Shown here: positions 12,201-23,529 of the stretch, piece after piece
Position numbering within the stretch: the stretch's first letter is position 1
How the letters are laid out: each line of letters begins with the position of its first letter
Assembly: GCF_000002075.1 (NCBI RefSeq)
Contig: NW_004797400.1
Span: 643,429 to 707,428, forward strand
Direction of reading: 5' to 3'
Origin: Aplysia californica
Taxonomy: Eukaryota; Mollusca; Gastropoda; Aplysiida; Aplysiidae
DNA length: 64,000 bases
Made by a program: the position numbers and the translations under genes
The notes under the pieces: model-generated
The model's database searches: none
Seen by the model: only the letters and a program-made list of their open reading frames with translations
Told to the model about the DNA's origin: nothing

Positions 12201-15200
12201 AAAATCTGTAGAAACCACCCACTTGGATTTTTTTATTAGTACATGTATTTTTTAAAGAATTTTCTAGAATACAGTTAACAGGTGTTTACAAAAATATTGA
12301 TCTGTTAAGACAAATTGATACAGGGGAGTGTGCAAAATCTGGAAAGTCTATAGTTTAGGAAATATTTGACAATAAGTTGCGCCACGAATTTTTGACCGCA
12401 CTATAGGTTCGTGAAACAAGAGCGCCCACAATGCAACATGGCATTTTCGTGGGAATAATTAGGCGCCACACCCACATTTTCTCTGCAGCAGTAGCAAAAT
12501 AGCTTCTGTGTCCCATTAAAAAAGTGCCGCTGCGGTACCGCAGAACTGCTGCTGCCATCCCGCAGCCGCTCCATACTAATGGATTCAGACAATGACATTA
12601 TAACTGTTTGAGCAATCTGTACTGTTCCACTGCCGTTCAGTTTCCATGCCTCTATGGATTTCCAGCTTTACTTTTCCCTATTTGCGTTTTTTTTTACATT
12701 ACAAAGACACGGTCTATGACATTCACCTGTCTAAAACAATCACTTTTCTCCTCTTTAATGGGTGGTTGTCTTGAATAATTTTGTTTGTACATAATGTACA
12801 TATAGGCTATGCAGGGACTTTTCTAAAGTTTTCAGCTGATTTTGGTAATTTTTTTTTGTAAATGTAAGTTTTACGCCCCTATCAATGTTAGATCATTAAG
12901 GATACACGAAGATAAGCAGCTGAAAACATACAATTCTGATAAAGTAGTACAGATGAAATTGGGACAACAACAAAAACAACAACACATGTGAAATGTCACA
13001 AAACGTCAGTGCATCATGAAGAGGAAAGTCAACAAGAGTCTGGCACAAAATAAAGAAACAGGTAGCAAGGCTATGCTCTTCCTTATTTACCTTACAGTAA
13101 CAGTCAGTTAGAAAAGATAAGATAAGATAGGATAATAGAAGATACAAGTTTATTGATCTGTGTAAAAAGAAATTTATTGCAGTATGATGAATACATAATA
13201 CAGGTAAATGCACTTGTCAACGCACACACTTCCTCTCATTGAACATTCTCACACTCTCTCTCCCACAAACACACGTTTACATACACAGATACGCACACAC
13301 AAGCATTCATTAGACGGACATGCAAAATAGTGTTATTCTCTCACACTTGACATGACAGGGAATTAACTTTTATAACCTGTTGGTTTTTGCTTTTTAAAAA
13401 AAAACCCAAAAAACACTGACTTCTAACTGATGTCTGATATTCTGCATTTAATGGGTGATTGGTGTCAGCAATGATCTTTGCTGCTTTCACAATACTGATG
13501 TTTAAACGTTCAGTGAAAGAGAGGAGTAACTAATAATAACTTCTGTTGCTTTCCATATATATATATAACTCTGCCTAAATGCAATTGCTGTTGAAACATG
13601 ATATACCAAAAGTAATTAAACTTTCAAATGTTGTAGAAAGTTTCTATTATATTTCTGTCCGTTTCAAATGAGTTTAATTTTCTATATAAAAAAAAGAATA
13701 TTGCCTCTGATTGGCCTATTTCATAGCTGTTGGCCAAATGTCTGTATGAACAATGTAAAAAAAAAATTATGAGAAAAATGGTGTTCAAATTGAAGACAAA
13801 GATGAAGTCACAAATTATTAATAAAGAGCATTCTGAAATACTAAACTATGGTCCATACCACAATACTTACCGGTATGTTTCTTTTTATGCTCTTTCAGGC
13901 AGGTGAGGCTTCTCCCAATGTAGTCGCATTGTTCACATTGTAATTTGTTTTTCAGCTGTAAGGCAGTGGGATCACCATCTGAGAATACCATACAAATGGA
14001 GAGCGATAAGTTACATCATGTATATAAATTTGAGATTTGTTTTAGCAGAGGTTTTATGGCGCTCGCAACTGCATTAGGTCATATAAGCGCCAGAAGATTA
14101 GAGGTATTGCAAGAGAGTAACAAACATAAAAAAAGAAAAAGGGGAGATAAGACGATAGATCATGTTTGATAGGACAGAAGAAGCAAACCACACCAGAGCA
14201 TCCGCCAACTACCCACAAATTTGAGAGTGGAGCACATTGTGGCAAATGATACAGTTACAGTACTTTTTTTACCTACCCCAGGGACGCAAGCCAGGAGATG
14301 CAATTATGACTTTTAGTAAAACAGCAGTATCAACATTCCTCTGGGAATTTAGTTTCAATCTACACAAAAGTCAAAAGTGCAAGTCTATACTACAGTGGTC
14401 TCTGGCTATTAGCATGCCCCTCTCATGACAAGAAAAGAGTGCTCTAATGCAAATGCGCTATGAAGAGAGGAGAATGATGAAGGGAAGTTGTTTTTTTTAG
14501 TAAACAAGTTTTTGTCATAAAATAGAAACCAATCCAAGACAGATCCCTGTTATGATGGAATCTCCGGACTGTTTGCTAGATAAATTCCACAAAACATGTA
14601 ATACATCTGTCTAAAGCAGAAACCTTCACACTCCAGATATGGAAAGAGAAATCTCTTCCCTTAGGAGGGTTCTGACCCATCACAGATGGAAAATGCTTTT
14701 TCAGGAACTTGAAATTAAATTCCCAAGTTTGGTACCATTAGCTTTAACCTTTGTCATACAACTAGGAAAGACAGGGACGAAAGGCTGTGGTGCTAGCCGT
14801 TACCCCATCCATGTGATCCCTGAGCAATGCAAATGGTCAGGGTGGTAACTTTTCCCACTGCTTGTCTTCAAAGAGGTCAGGTGTTTCATCGATACAGAAA
14901 CTTTCTTTGGTAGCTAGAAACATGAAATTTGACCACTGCCTGCCACCCTTATCATATTGATTATATCGAAAACAACTAAGCAGCATGAAAATGACTCTAT
15001 CTTTTACACAAACAACAGATTTTCAAATTAGCATCAGTGCAGTTTATTGGTACTGGCACTGAATCAAAGCCTAAGAAACAATTCTCATTCTAAAAACTTA
15101 ATAACGATTTAGTTACTTCCTGACCTGAATGGGCTGAAGCACAGTGTTTGTTGAATTTGTCCCTCCTGGTGAATTCTTCCCCACAAAACTGGCACAAGAA

Positions 15201-16059
15201 ACTTTTTTGGTCCAAGCATTTCTTGCAGTGCTGATTCCATTCTGAACGCCACATGGTAGAGAAATCACACTTCACACACTTGAATGCCTGGCCATTATCA
15301 TGAGCGTTCAAATGTCGCAACATAAGCCTGTCAGATTTTGTCTGATGTTGGCACAATTTGCAGCAGTAATTAGTGAAATTTCCTTCTTTTGTCAAAATGC
15401 ATTCAGTAGTCAACTTTTCTTCTTCTTCTTTCAGCAACAAAGTGTGTGTGTTGATGCAAAGTTGATCATGAAATGACTCTTCCTGGTTTTTCAGAATTTT
15501 TTCATTCCCATTGGCACCACTTCCATTGCAAATATTAGAGCGGTTTTCAAAATGTACAGTGTTGTCATTTTCACTTTGACAAATGGTAACATCTACTGTA
15601 GAAATATTGTCTTGATTCATTAGCACAGGGCCACTGAAAATTTTAGTTTGGGAGCATTTGCTCTTTTGGTCCATGGGAAAATAACTAGAGCTTTCCTTCT
15701 CAGCATTTCCATTCTCAGGGATGCAAAGATCAAAAATACACTCAACCACTTCACTTGGCAATGTGGCCCACAGTTTACTTTTGATGGACTTTTGGGTCTT
15801 AGCAAAATTTTTCTTCAAATTCTTTAGAGCAAAATAATCAGCTTTGTCACAGACAAAATAATCAAAAGAAGTTTGATGCTCTTCAACATCAGGCCCTCTA
15901 CACATCAGAGCATGTTGTTCAAAGGCAGGTATAATCCCAGAACTGTCTCCAAAAATCAGTCCCCTACACGTCCAGCAAACTTCACATCCAGCCATTTCCA
16001 TTTCCTCTCTGATCTTCACATCTTCTATTTGAAACACAGAACCCCTAAGATCACAAAAT
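9295..16059 (-). CDS. Multi-C2H2 zinc-finger protein, 5' end missing
   Basis: Three exons read on the minus strand: 16059-15125, 13978-13871 and 10760-9295. Splice phases agree (phase 1 junctions next to SAHS and HTG), giving about 835 residues with the stop at 9295-9297. Exon one opens after a clear acceptor (pyrimidines then CTGCAG) with a codon split 2+1, so at least one exon lies upstream and is not found. Order: Cys-rich N-part (FCDLRG..., CEVCWTC, HALMC), a low-complexity linker, three fingers (YCCKLC, FKCVKC with a C2HC ending, FLCQFC), one finger on the small exon (LQCEQC), then five fingers on the last exon (IFCPHEGC, LICSVC, FKCVQC, YSCPKC, YSCSIC). The classic linker HTGEMIFC spans the second junction. 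About 300 acidic, Ser/Asn-rich residues follow, perhaps a regulatory region. Probably a nuclear DNA-binding regulator; I cannot name the orthologue. The donor after the first exon (CAG|GTCAGG) is weak. Confidence 0.85.
11105..11282 (-). repeat. SINE subfamily S1b copy
   Basis: On the minus strand it opens with GGTACTCTGGTGTGGTTTGC, then a pyrimidine-rich body, and ends in the shared tail that reads GTTTATGGCGCTTGCAAC on plus. Similar copies at 14041-14222 (minus) and 49421-49595 (plus) make this a family. Lies in an intron of the zinc-finger gene. Confidence 0.65.
11742..12406. mobile_element. Foldback element with long imperfect arms
   Basis: The two ends are inverted copies over at least 150 bp: CTAGAGTGCG at 11742 pairs with CTATAGTGCGG read from 12406, and inner blocks GTGGTGCAACTTAT, CAAATATTT and TCAGTTTGTCTTAA all recur inverted. 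AT-rich core, no coding frame. It sits in the second intron of the zinc-finger gene; a divergent outer sheath from about 11491 to about 12700 may belong to the same element. Confidence 0.65.
13105..13185 (-). repeat. Possible LINE 3' tail with GATAA-type repeat
   Basis: Read on minus: GATCAATAAACTTGTATCTT followed by short TATCT-type tandem repeats, resembling the 3' ends of some animal LINEs. No reverse transcriptase frame is near. A simple-repeat explanation is possible. Confidence 0.3.
14041..14222 (-). repeat. SINE subfamily S1b copy in the zinc-finger gene intron
   Basis: Carries the shared tail (GGTTTTATGGCGCTCGCAAC on plus) and the head region containing ACCACACCAGAGCATCC on plus. It is the best conserved of the three S1b copies seen. 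Confidence 0.65.
14785..14950. mobile_element. Relic fragment of the 17.3-kb pogo-like element
   Basis: TACCCCATCCATGTGATCCC, GAGCAATGCAAATGGTCA and AGAAACTTTCTTTGGTAGC match, in order, interior blocks of the copies at 26641-27203 and (inverted) 17344-18200. It has lost its ends. Confidence 0.55.
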
Positions 16060-16854
16060 CTGCAGACGAAAAAGGGCAAAAGATTAATACCAAGCTTTTA
16101 ACTGAAAAACTTCAGCTCGTAAGCATTAGCAGTGATAAAAGTATCAAAGCGACCCATAAGACAAGTCACAAAAGGAACTTTAAACTTGAGTGATGATGTA
16201 ATGGAATGAGAAAGACCAAAGGTGGAGACAAGAGGCAAAAGGCTTATTTTACATAGTGTAAAATGAATTAACTCTTTATCTCCAGCAAGCCGCTCCTTGC
16301 GGCTCACGGTCATAACTGGTGTGTCGGTGAGCTGCTGACAGCGGCTTGGGAACATTCCTTTACAATGACTTCAACATCAAATTACTTTTCGGCAATTGCC
16401 GAAAACAGGTATCTTTTATGAGGATTTCATATAAATTAGACGAAGAACAATCGAAATAGGTTCATTTGTTTTTATTTAAAGACTAATTTAGTGACATTTT
16501 CGACATTTTTAGATTTTGTATCAAAAAGGGGCCTCGGCATAGTGGGTTTACCCCCCAACGGAGATATATAAAGATTTAAAAACAAAGGATTAGCTCAGCA
16601 TAGCATCCGAATTTTAACAACAAATTTATTTAATTTTAAGGGGTTATATAAATACACAAAGAGAGAAATAACATATCAAGACTTTGACTCTAATTCTGAG
16701 TTCTCCACCTAGATTTCGTTTCACTGAAAACTAGGAAAGAATGGAATGGAAGTGGAAAAATTTCTAATTCAAAATTCAAAATGAGACTCGCAGAAATGCT
16801 GACATTATAACACATTCATTGGCTATTAAACTAAATAATTTAAAGGTAAATTTT
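16060..16854. other. Upstream flank of the zinc-finger exons, nothing firm
   Basis: Expected to contain, or lie before, the missing 5' exon of the zinc-finger gene. A minus-strand open frame covers 16098-16355 but lacks domain features. A short palindrome AGCCGCAAGGAGCGGCT (minus) occurs near 16290. Confidence 0.3.
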
Positions 16855-17270
16855 TACTTTCACTGCCGCACACAGAAGCATTGCTTTGGTGGTCAAACCG
16901 CAGACTTATTTTCTGCTGCAAATCACACATTTATTGCAACTCGAACTGTCGCAAATCAATTATTTTCTAGAAAATTTCAAACCTAACAACAGCAAAACAT
17001 TTAACTATGGATTAAAACAGGGGGGGGGGGGCATGCCCTCTGAAACCCCTGCTTAGTTCAAAGCGCGGAAATTACTATGCAATTAGGCTTGGTGTGATAT
17101 ATTTTGGTTGAAAACCATCAAATATTTTAAACACTACATATAATTTGCAACGGAAACGAAGTCGATTGTCGTGTTCAGCAAATCAATATTAAAATGGACA
17201 TCTAGTCTTAAAAATTCTAGTAGCTAGTAGCTAATTGTGAGACGGGAGGGACGGTAAAAGACTACCGATT
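16855..17270. repeat. Repeat family R, two adjacent pieces
   Basis: TAAATTTTTACTTTCACTGC with CAGAAGCATTGC matches, inverted, the piece at about 6120-6195. A poly-G run at about 17022 and the block GCATGCCC...AACCCCTGC, TTTGCAACGGAAACGAAGT and GAGACGGGAGGGACGGTAAA then match the copies at 5.9 and 20.2 kb. Confidence 0.6.
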
Positions 17271-17343
17271 TAAATTATTACTGTTCCAGTTCTGCCAGAA
17301 TGCTATACCTTGTAATTTTTTTTTTCTTTTAAAATTAGCAATA

Positions 17344-18200
17344 CAGTCAAACCTGCGTAAGACAGAATCGCAAGGGAGCCAGAAAAAAACTACGTCTTAG
17401 ACAGGGGAATTTCGGGGGAGATGGAAGGAGGAGGTTCAAAGGCCCAGCCGGTGGGATCAAGGATTGCTTGTCCTATCAGCAAGCAGTAGTCAAAACTTCA
17501 CACCTCTCAATATTTCCATCCTGTCTGATAAAGACATGCGTCAGTCTTACACACCACCAGTGCTTGCTTTTCATAGGACCACTGTTTGACCTATTAAAAA
17601 CAGAAACGTTTGAACATCTTTGCTTTCACCATTAGCCCCACCTACCTGTGTAACAAGCACAGTCAACCAACGCCACCCCTCACTGCCATCATGTAACACA
17701 ACGATTTGAGGAACTTTTTTGTCAGCTGGCCGTACAATCAGGGCGGCAGGCATTGTTCAAACTAATATTTAACACCTCTGGCTTATCGCTACCCAGGAAA
17801 GTTTCCGTAGTGGCTCGGTACTCGAGCACTCTCACGGGCAGTCGTGAGATTTCACACCCACACCACCTTGACCATCTGCATCACTCATGGCTCACATGAC
17901 GGGGTAACATCTACCCCCAAATCGCACCCCTAACTCCCTTTCCTCGCCCAGCGGCACAGCCATGGCAATAAGTATAGAGCTGGTGGACCCAAACTTGCGA
18001 GTTTTGTTTCAAATCAGGGCTGAGCGGGCAAAGCAGGTGAAACCCTCGGAACAGAGCGAATTTTTCTTTCCGTTTCCGCGTAGGACAGGTTTCCATTTTA
18101 AACAGGTAATTAAAGAAGAATATATCAAAGGGGGAGTGGGGAAATTCCATTAAGACAGGTTTCCGTTTTATACAGGTTTCCGTTAAGGAAGGTTCGACTG
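17344..18200. mobile_element. Non-autonomous pogo/Tigger-like element, copy 2
   Basis: Ends CAGTCAAACCTGCGTAAGAC and (from the right, inverted) CAGTCGAACCTTCCTTAACG, flanked by TA at 17342-17343 and 18201-18202. Near-terminal tandem motif ACAGGTTTCCGTTTTA on the right. The small open frames inside also occur in the other copies and belong to the repeat, not to a host gene. Confidence 0.75.
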
Positions 18201-18397
18201 TATATATTCATGGGAATCCGTGTATCATTCATAGTAATCATAGGCCTACATCTATAATTTATAATAATGATGTTTTTATTTTTACCATCCAATTTAGTCT
18301 AATAACCGCACCTTTTGAAAAAAAAAAAAAAACCTAGGGTGGCAACATTAAGTGATCAACAATGATATCTAAGGACTTCAACAAACATAATATAGAA

Positions 18398-18455
18398 GAG
18401 ACCTAACCCTAACCCGGGCCAAACCCCTGACCCCTACCCTTAACCCCAAGGCCAC
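18398..18455. repeat. Telomere-like CCCTAA tract, inverted relative of that at 20.8 kb
   Basis: CCTAACCCTAACCC followed by CCCTACCCTTAACCCC, with upstream ACAAACATAATATAGAAGAG. This order matches the reverse of 20814-20900, so both are copies of one element that includes telomere-like repeats. Confidence 0.6.
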
Positions 18456-19140
18456 CTATATTCTCACCCGAGGTGAGAATAGCTCATGATGACCCGCTAT
18501 TCTCACCCCCATCCCGGTGTGGGCATGAGGCGAGGATTCCCCCCTCACCTCTCGCAGGCCAATAAAATCACCTAGGCCCCAGGTGGCTTACCACAAGTGG
18601 TCGGGAAATGAATCATGAGCGCTTGACTTGGCGTTTGTTTCCTCATGTAGGCCAACAACTGATTACCATTGCAATAGGCTTAATTAATTCTTAATATAAT
18701 ATCAAATTGAAATTGCCTTTTTAAAATCAGGCTATAATTTATAATTGTGAGGACCGGTAAATATCAGAGATGCATTCTTCTCTTGACATTTTGTTCTTGC
18801 ATAACCATAGATCTAGATCAAGATCTAGAGTAGCTTGTTTTGTTTTTGTTTTGTTTTTTTGGGGNNNNNNNNNNNNNNNNNNNNNNNNNNNNNNNNNNNN
18901 NNNNNNNNNNNNNNNNNNNNNNNNNNNNNNNNNNNNNNNNNNNNNNNNNNNNNNNNNNNNNNNNNNNNNNNNNNNNNNNNNNNNNNNNNNNNNNNNNNNN
19001 NNNNNNNNNNNNNNNNNNNNNNNNNNNNNNNNNNNNNNNNNNNNNNNNNNNNNNNNNNNNNGGGTGAGAATAACAAGACACAGGCTATTCTCACCCCTGG
19101 CCCTGGTGAGAATAGCCACTTCCTTACCCCAAACCCCTTA
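18456..19140. repeat. Hairpin repeats flanking an assembly gap
   Basis: Left of the gap, TATTCTCACC and GGTGAGAATA form a 10-bp hairpin at 18459-18481. Right of it, GGCTATTCTCACC and GGTGAGAATAGCC form a 13-bp hairpin with a 9-base loop at 19083-19117. The same unit on both sides suggests the gap hides more of this array. Confidence 0.65.
18865..19061. other. Assembly gap (197 Ns)
   Basis: Unknown bases. All open frames crossing it are meaningless. Confidence 1.
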
Positions 19141-19147
19141 CCCTCTA

Positions 19148-19960
19148 CAGTGGAGTCCACTTATAACGAGTCCTGAAACAATGAGAAGTCTGTTATAAAG
19201 ACACTGTTCTAAAACCCCGGGTTTTTTTCCTTCTTTATCTTTGTAAATAAAATACTGCTATTGCCGCTATAATTGCGCAATCAGACCTTCACGCGAGTCG
19301 TTTATAACGGAATATTGCTGCTGCTGTGCACAGCGCACAGACCAATTAAACCTATAAAACCTTGATGGTTGAGAAAGTTGTCGGTGATCCAGCGAAACAA
19401 GGAATGGGAGAGCTCACGCGAACCAACAATGAAGGCCGGAGCGAATGAGTGGGGAGAGTGTGGCATGCGCAGACACAAGCAGAACGCATCGCGTGATAGG
19501 CCAGCCCAGTCTAGATTATCTAGGCATACCGTGCCTCTCATTTCTCTGGTGCGCGATGGAGAGGTCACAATGCTGTGATAGATGGATGGAGTGAATGTAT
19601 GACGTGCGTGAGCAGACGCAACGCGCCACAGTGTGTGGTGGGGTGGGGGACAACACTGCGGGCTAGTTAGCCTAGAGTCAGAGCCCCTTCTTTCTGATCG
19701 CCAAGGCCGATTTGTCAACATTGCTAGTACTAGAGAAAGAAACCTGATTCGATTTTTTTATAAAGTAAGACCTTGAGATCATGTTGAACAAATCATCATC
19801 AGGGGAAATACAAAAAGGAATAAACAGAACGCCAAATCATAGATTAGGCCTACTTTACTATTTCCCTTGAACTTATTACTGGATCCCTTGTAACGAGAAT
19901 CCTGCTATAACGGAAATTTCGCACCGGTCCCCTCCCTCTCGTTATAACAGGATTCCACTG
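19148..19960. mobile_element. Non-autonomous Tigger-like element, copy 3
   Basis: Ends CAGTGGAGTCCACTTATAAC and (from the right, inverted) CAGTGGAATCCTGTTATAAC, flanked by TA at 19146-19147 and 19961-19962. 813 bp. No intact transposase; the minus-strand frame at 19302-19721 has no recognised DDE or HTH features. Confidence 0.8.
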
Positions 19961-20164
19961 TATTCTACTTCGTTTCATACTGGTCGCTCGTTATGCTCTC
20001 CCAATAACGGATTATATAACCCACAAAGAAATTTTCGCCAGCTCTATTCGGACTCGAATCCGATTAGATTTTTTTATCTTTCGGAGTCGAGTCCATGGGT
20101 TTTATCTATTTGGACTCGGAGCCATAAAAATTTACCCAATTTCAAATCTAACTGTAAAATATCA

Positions 20165-20660
20165 AATTATGGATAACCCCTGTAACCCCCCAGATTTTCT
20201 TTTATCCCAGTGGGGCAGGCCCCCCTGGAACCCCCCGATTGGTCCAAAGCATGTCCATCTAGTTAAAAACAATCAAATATTTCAAAAACTATTAATTTGC
20301 GACGGAAATGAAGTTGATACGTGTTCAGCGCATCAATATTTAGTAGAAAATAGACAACTGGTGGTAGCTGAGTGTGAGACTGGAGGGAAAGTAAAAAAAT
20401 GCCAAAAAGGGGGGCATGCCCCCCTGTAACCCACCCAACCCCCCTTCTAGGTCTTGTGTAATATAGCTCAATTAAAAAATATCAAATGTTTCGAAAACAC
20501 TTTATGATGAAGCTGATATTAAGAGCATCAATATTTAGATAGATCTAGATATCTAGATCATCTTTCCTATAACTAACTGTATAGAGTATAGAAAATGGAC
20601 AACTAGATTCTAGATGTGTGAGACAGGAGGGAAAGTAAAAGCATGTATATACCAAAACTA
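20165..20660. repeat. Repeat family R, tandem pair
   Basis: Two head-to-tail copies, about 20165-20410 and 20420-20660. Each starts with a C-rich GGCATGCCCCCCTG or CCTGGAACCCCCCGATTGG motif, then a CAAATATTT block and a GATGAAGCTGATATT-type block, and ends in GTGAGACTGGAGGGAAAGTA. The frame at 20169-20429 is part of the repeat. Confidence 0.65.
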
Positions 20661-20764
20661 GGTTATTTTTTTACTAATACACCCGTCTCATGTACCCGTT
20701 TGAAATACTTTTATTCTAGATCTAGATCTAATAGTATAGTATTTTGCATGCTGAATACGAATAT

Positions 20765-20926
20765 GGGGAGGACTTCCGTAACGAGCGACCACTATGAGAC
20801 AGAGCAGAATTGAGGGCTTGGGGTAGGGGTAGGGGTAAGGGTAGGGTTAGGGTTAGGGTTAGGTCTAGGCCTCTTCTTTATGAATGTGTTTGATGGGGTG
20901 GTCGCTCCTTACAGAAGTCCTTCCCG
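20765..20926. mobile_element. Small inverted-repeat element carrying TTAGGG repeats
   Basis: Inverted ends of 26-27 bp, 20767-20792 and 20898-20924, share GGACTTCYGTAA and GAGCGACCAC. Between them GGGGTAGGGGTAAGGG leads into three TTAGGG units (20842-20863). At about 160 bp it is MITE-sized. A related inverted copy lies at about 18370-18455. Confidence 0.65.
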
Positions 20927-21034
20927 AAAATGGCCTTCATTTTTGCCGCAAATCAATAGTTATTGATGTTTGAAAATAGAACTAGATCTAGGACCAGTGG
21001 CGTAGTAAATATATTTGACTTGTTTTTAACAACA

Positions 21035-21260
21035 TGGGGGGGGTCAGGGGCCCCCCTGACCTAAAAAGAAACTGGGGGGGTTCAGGGGGCCCCCTGAATT
21101 TCACAATGATTTGATGTTTTGGCAATTTGGGTTGATATTTACTTGAAATAAACAATTCAAAATTGATTTGCAAGGGTGTGTTCTACAGCAAAAATTGTGG
21201 CAGTTTATGCATCTAGAAAAATCTATGTGTGGGTGCAAAAGTAAAAATTTACCAAAACTA
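21035..21260. repeat. Repeat family R piece with GC palindromes
   Basis: TTCAGGGGGCCCCCTGAA at 21081-21098 is a perfect 18-bp palindrome and 21043-21060 is a near-perfect one (GTCAGGGG...CCCCTGAC). The segment ends with GTGCAAAAGTAAAAATTTACC, the family R end motif. Confidence 0.55.
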
Positions 21261-22444
21261 GATTTCTAGATCTAGATCTACAATTGACCAAAGACTGTGT
21301 GGCTCTATACTCTGTACCCAATCAATCATTTAAATTCAAGACAATACAAAAACAGTTTTAGAATCGACAGGCTTTGTGATTGTTTTCTTCGCTATGGTTT
21401 TCTTTCACAACAGTAACCTCCCTTTGAGGAGGAACTAAAACGCCCTAAACTAAATTCCGAAACGATGAAAATGTCTTCTTCAGTTCCTTCCTGTTGTCTT
21501 TCTTTTTTTATCAGCTCGCCTTTTCTCTTTGTGTCATTCGTTGTAAAGTTGTTTAGAATATATGTGTATGTTGTTCTTTGTCTTACTCTGCTCTTTTTCC
21601 CTCTTTACTTTTACATAGAGCAGATACATACGAAGTTTCTTCATCTGAATAATACTAGATCTAGATATCTAGTTCTTTTACTAGATCTAGGCTATGTCAG
21701 AAACAAAAATCAATGTGTATTGCTGTTTCAAATATATACATGTATCTATATAACTCTAAAGGTCTTGTGAAAAATTTTTGCATGAGGTCGAATGACGCAT
21801 CTAATATTAATGTACTACATAAATTATTGTTAACTTTTCTTTTCACATTGAATTTTAATGAAATTAAGTTACAGTAGTCGAATAATTTAATTTCTGTGTA
21901 TAGTGTATATACCTACCTGCATATATGTTTACGGTCCTGTACAGCCCAGAAAAAAAATATTCACTCTGAACTTAAATAGACCTATTATCTTATCTTATCT
22001 CTTCTTCTTATCTTCTCTTAAGAATCTCAATTTTCTTAGTTCTGATTTTATGTGGATCCTGCCATATTTGCTTGGAGCACTTTTCTGGGGTTTTTTCCTT
22101 TCTGTCCCTGACATTCTGAGTCGGCCTATTCTCCTTAATACCACACTTCAGCATTCTCCAGTCTCATGTCTGTTTACTCTTTGTTTAGAGTCCAGTTCTC
22201 GCATAATTTTGATCGACCGGCTTTCTGGGTTCTTAAATTGCAAACGCATATCCCCTGTTATAAATTTGTAAAAAAGTGCAAATAACTAATTTGATTTTGA
22301 CCCCGGATCGGAATTAAAATTCTGATTAAGTCTGACAAATTGAAGGCTATATTATTATTTTCAGACAGTTGTAACATTTAAAAAACACTTCGACGGAAAA
22401 GCCAGATCAAGATATATTATTATGTAATAGGCCTTTATAATAGA
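21261..22444. other. Intergenic, AGATCT-rich then AT-rich, no gene seen
   Basis: Repeated TCTAGATCTAGA-type motifs at about 21268-21280 and 21654-21690, T-rich frames and a TATCT-like run at about 21990-22020. Nothing with domain character. Confidence 0.35.
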
Positions 22445-23296
22445 TAGTGTCAACATTCTCTAACGTTAGAGAACGTATACATGTTGTGTACGTTCTCTAA
22501 TGTTCATTGCTTTCAAGCTTGGCATCGAATCCCGGTCCCGGAAGGGTTTTTTTTTCTCTTCTCCTCATCCCGACTGACCTACAATTTGCCCCCGGACCCC
22601 CCACCATGGCGAATAATAACTGGCAGGAGGAACAATTGGCAGCAGTCTGGGGGCCGCAGGAAGCCCCCGGAAACAAGAAAATTTGCAATTGAAGAGCTAA
22701 AATTTGGCCTCTCTGATCTTAAATTTTAAAAAAATATATACTTAGACTCACAGACAAAAGAAAGCCACTTGAACTTTAACCTGGCCTAAATTGGTAAAAG
22801 GAAAATATTCTCTGTAGGTAAAAGCTCCTTTTGGGAACAAAACCAGAATTTGCATACTTCATCACTACATAAAAAACTACAAAGCAACAATAAATTATAA
22901 TTATGAGAAAAAAACTGTTGGTCAGTCGAGGGGGGGGGGGGAGGAGAAGAAAAAAACCCCTTCCGGAACCAGGATTCGTTCCCGCGCTCATAAAACAATT
23001 AATTGTACGTATGACTTCAAACACATATGCGCTGTCAACTCGGCCTTTAGAACTACCAACAGCGAAGGGTAGATTAAGCTTAATATTAAGGCAACGCAAC
23101 ATAGATCAAAATGTAGTTTTTATACAACGAAAAAAGTGAGAAAGTCGGAAACATGGGGGAGGGGGGGGGGGGGTATCAATGAGGCGGTGGATATGGTCTG
23201 AAGGAAACTAAAAATTGGCGGAAAATTGGAAGCACTGCACATTAGACAACGTAGACAGCTTGAATAAGTTCTCTAACGTTAGAAAAAGTAGACACT
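22445..23296. mobile_element. Foldback/long-TIR element
   Basis: The left end (AGTGTCAACATTCTCTAACG) and the inverted right end (AGTGTCTACTTTTTCTAACG) match over about 70 bp, including CTAACGTTAGAGAAC, TACGTTCTCTAATGT and CATTGCTT versus CAGTGCTT. A second inverted pair lies inside: CCGGAAGGG with CTTCTCCTC and CGACTGACC at 22535-22600 against 22905-22995, so the right arm holds about 235 extra bases. No coding frame. Confidence 0.65.
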
Positions 23297-23529
23297 GTAC
23301 TGTCGGGACCTCACAATCACAACATCTAGATCTAGACAGACATTGAAAGCAGCAGGAGCCAGGTACGACTGTACCGGTGGACGTACGCTTTATTACTGAA
23401 GATTCTCTTCCCTAAATTCCATGACGATTGTATCTAAGACAACAATTACGTAACCACTTACGCGGCTTGGTTACCAGTTGCCAGTGGTTATATACCAGTT
23501 GCCAGGTTTCCTAATTAGTAAGGCAAAGG

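Noticed and set aside
17571-18153. Small frames as the missing first exon of the zinc-finger gene
   Set aside because: They lie within the pogo-like element and recur in its other copies.
18739-19198. Several open frames of 75-142 codons
   Set aside because: They run through the N gap and are meaningless.
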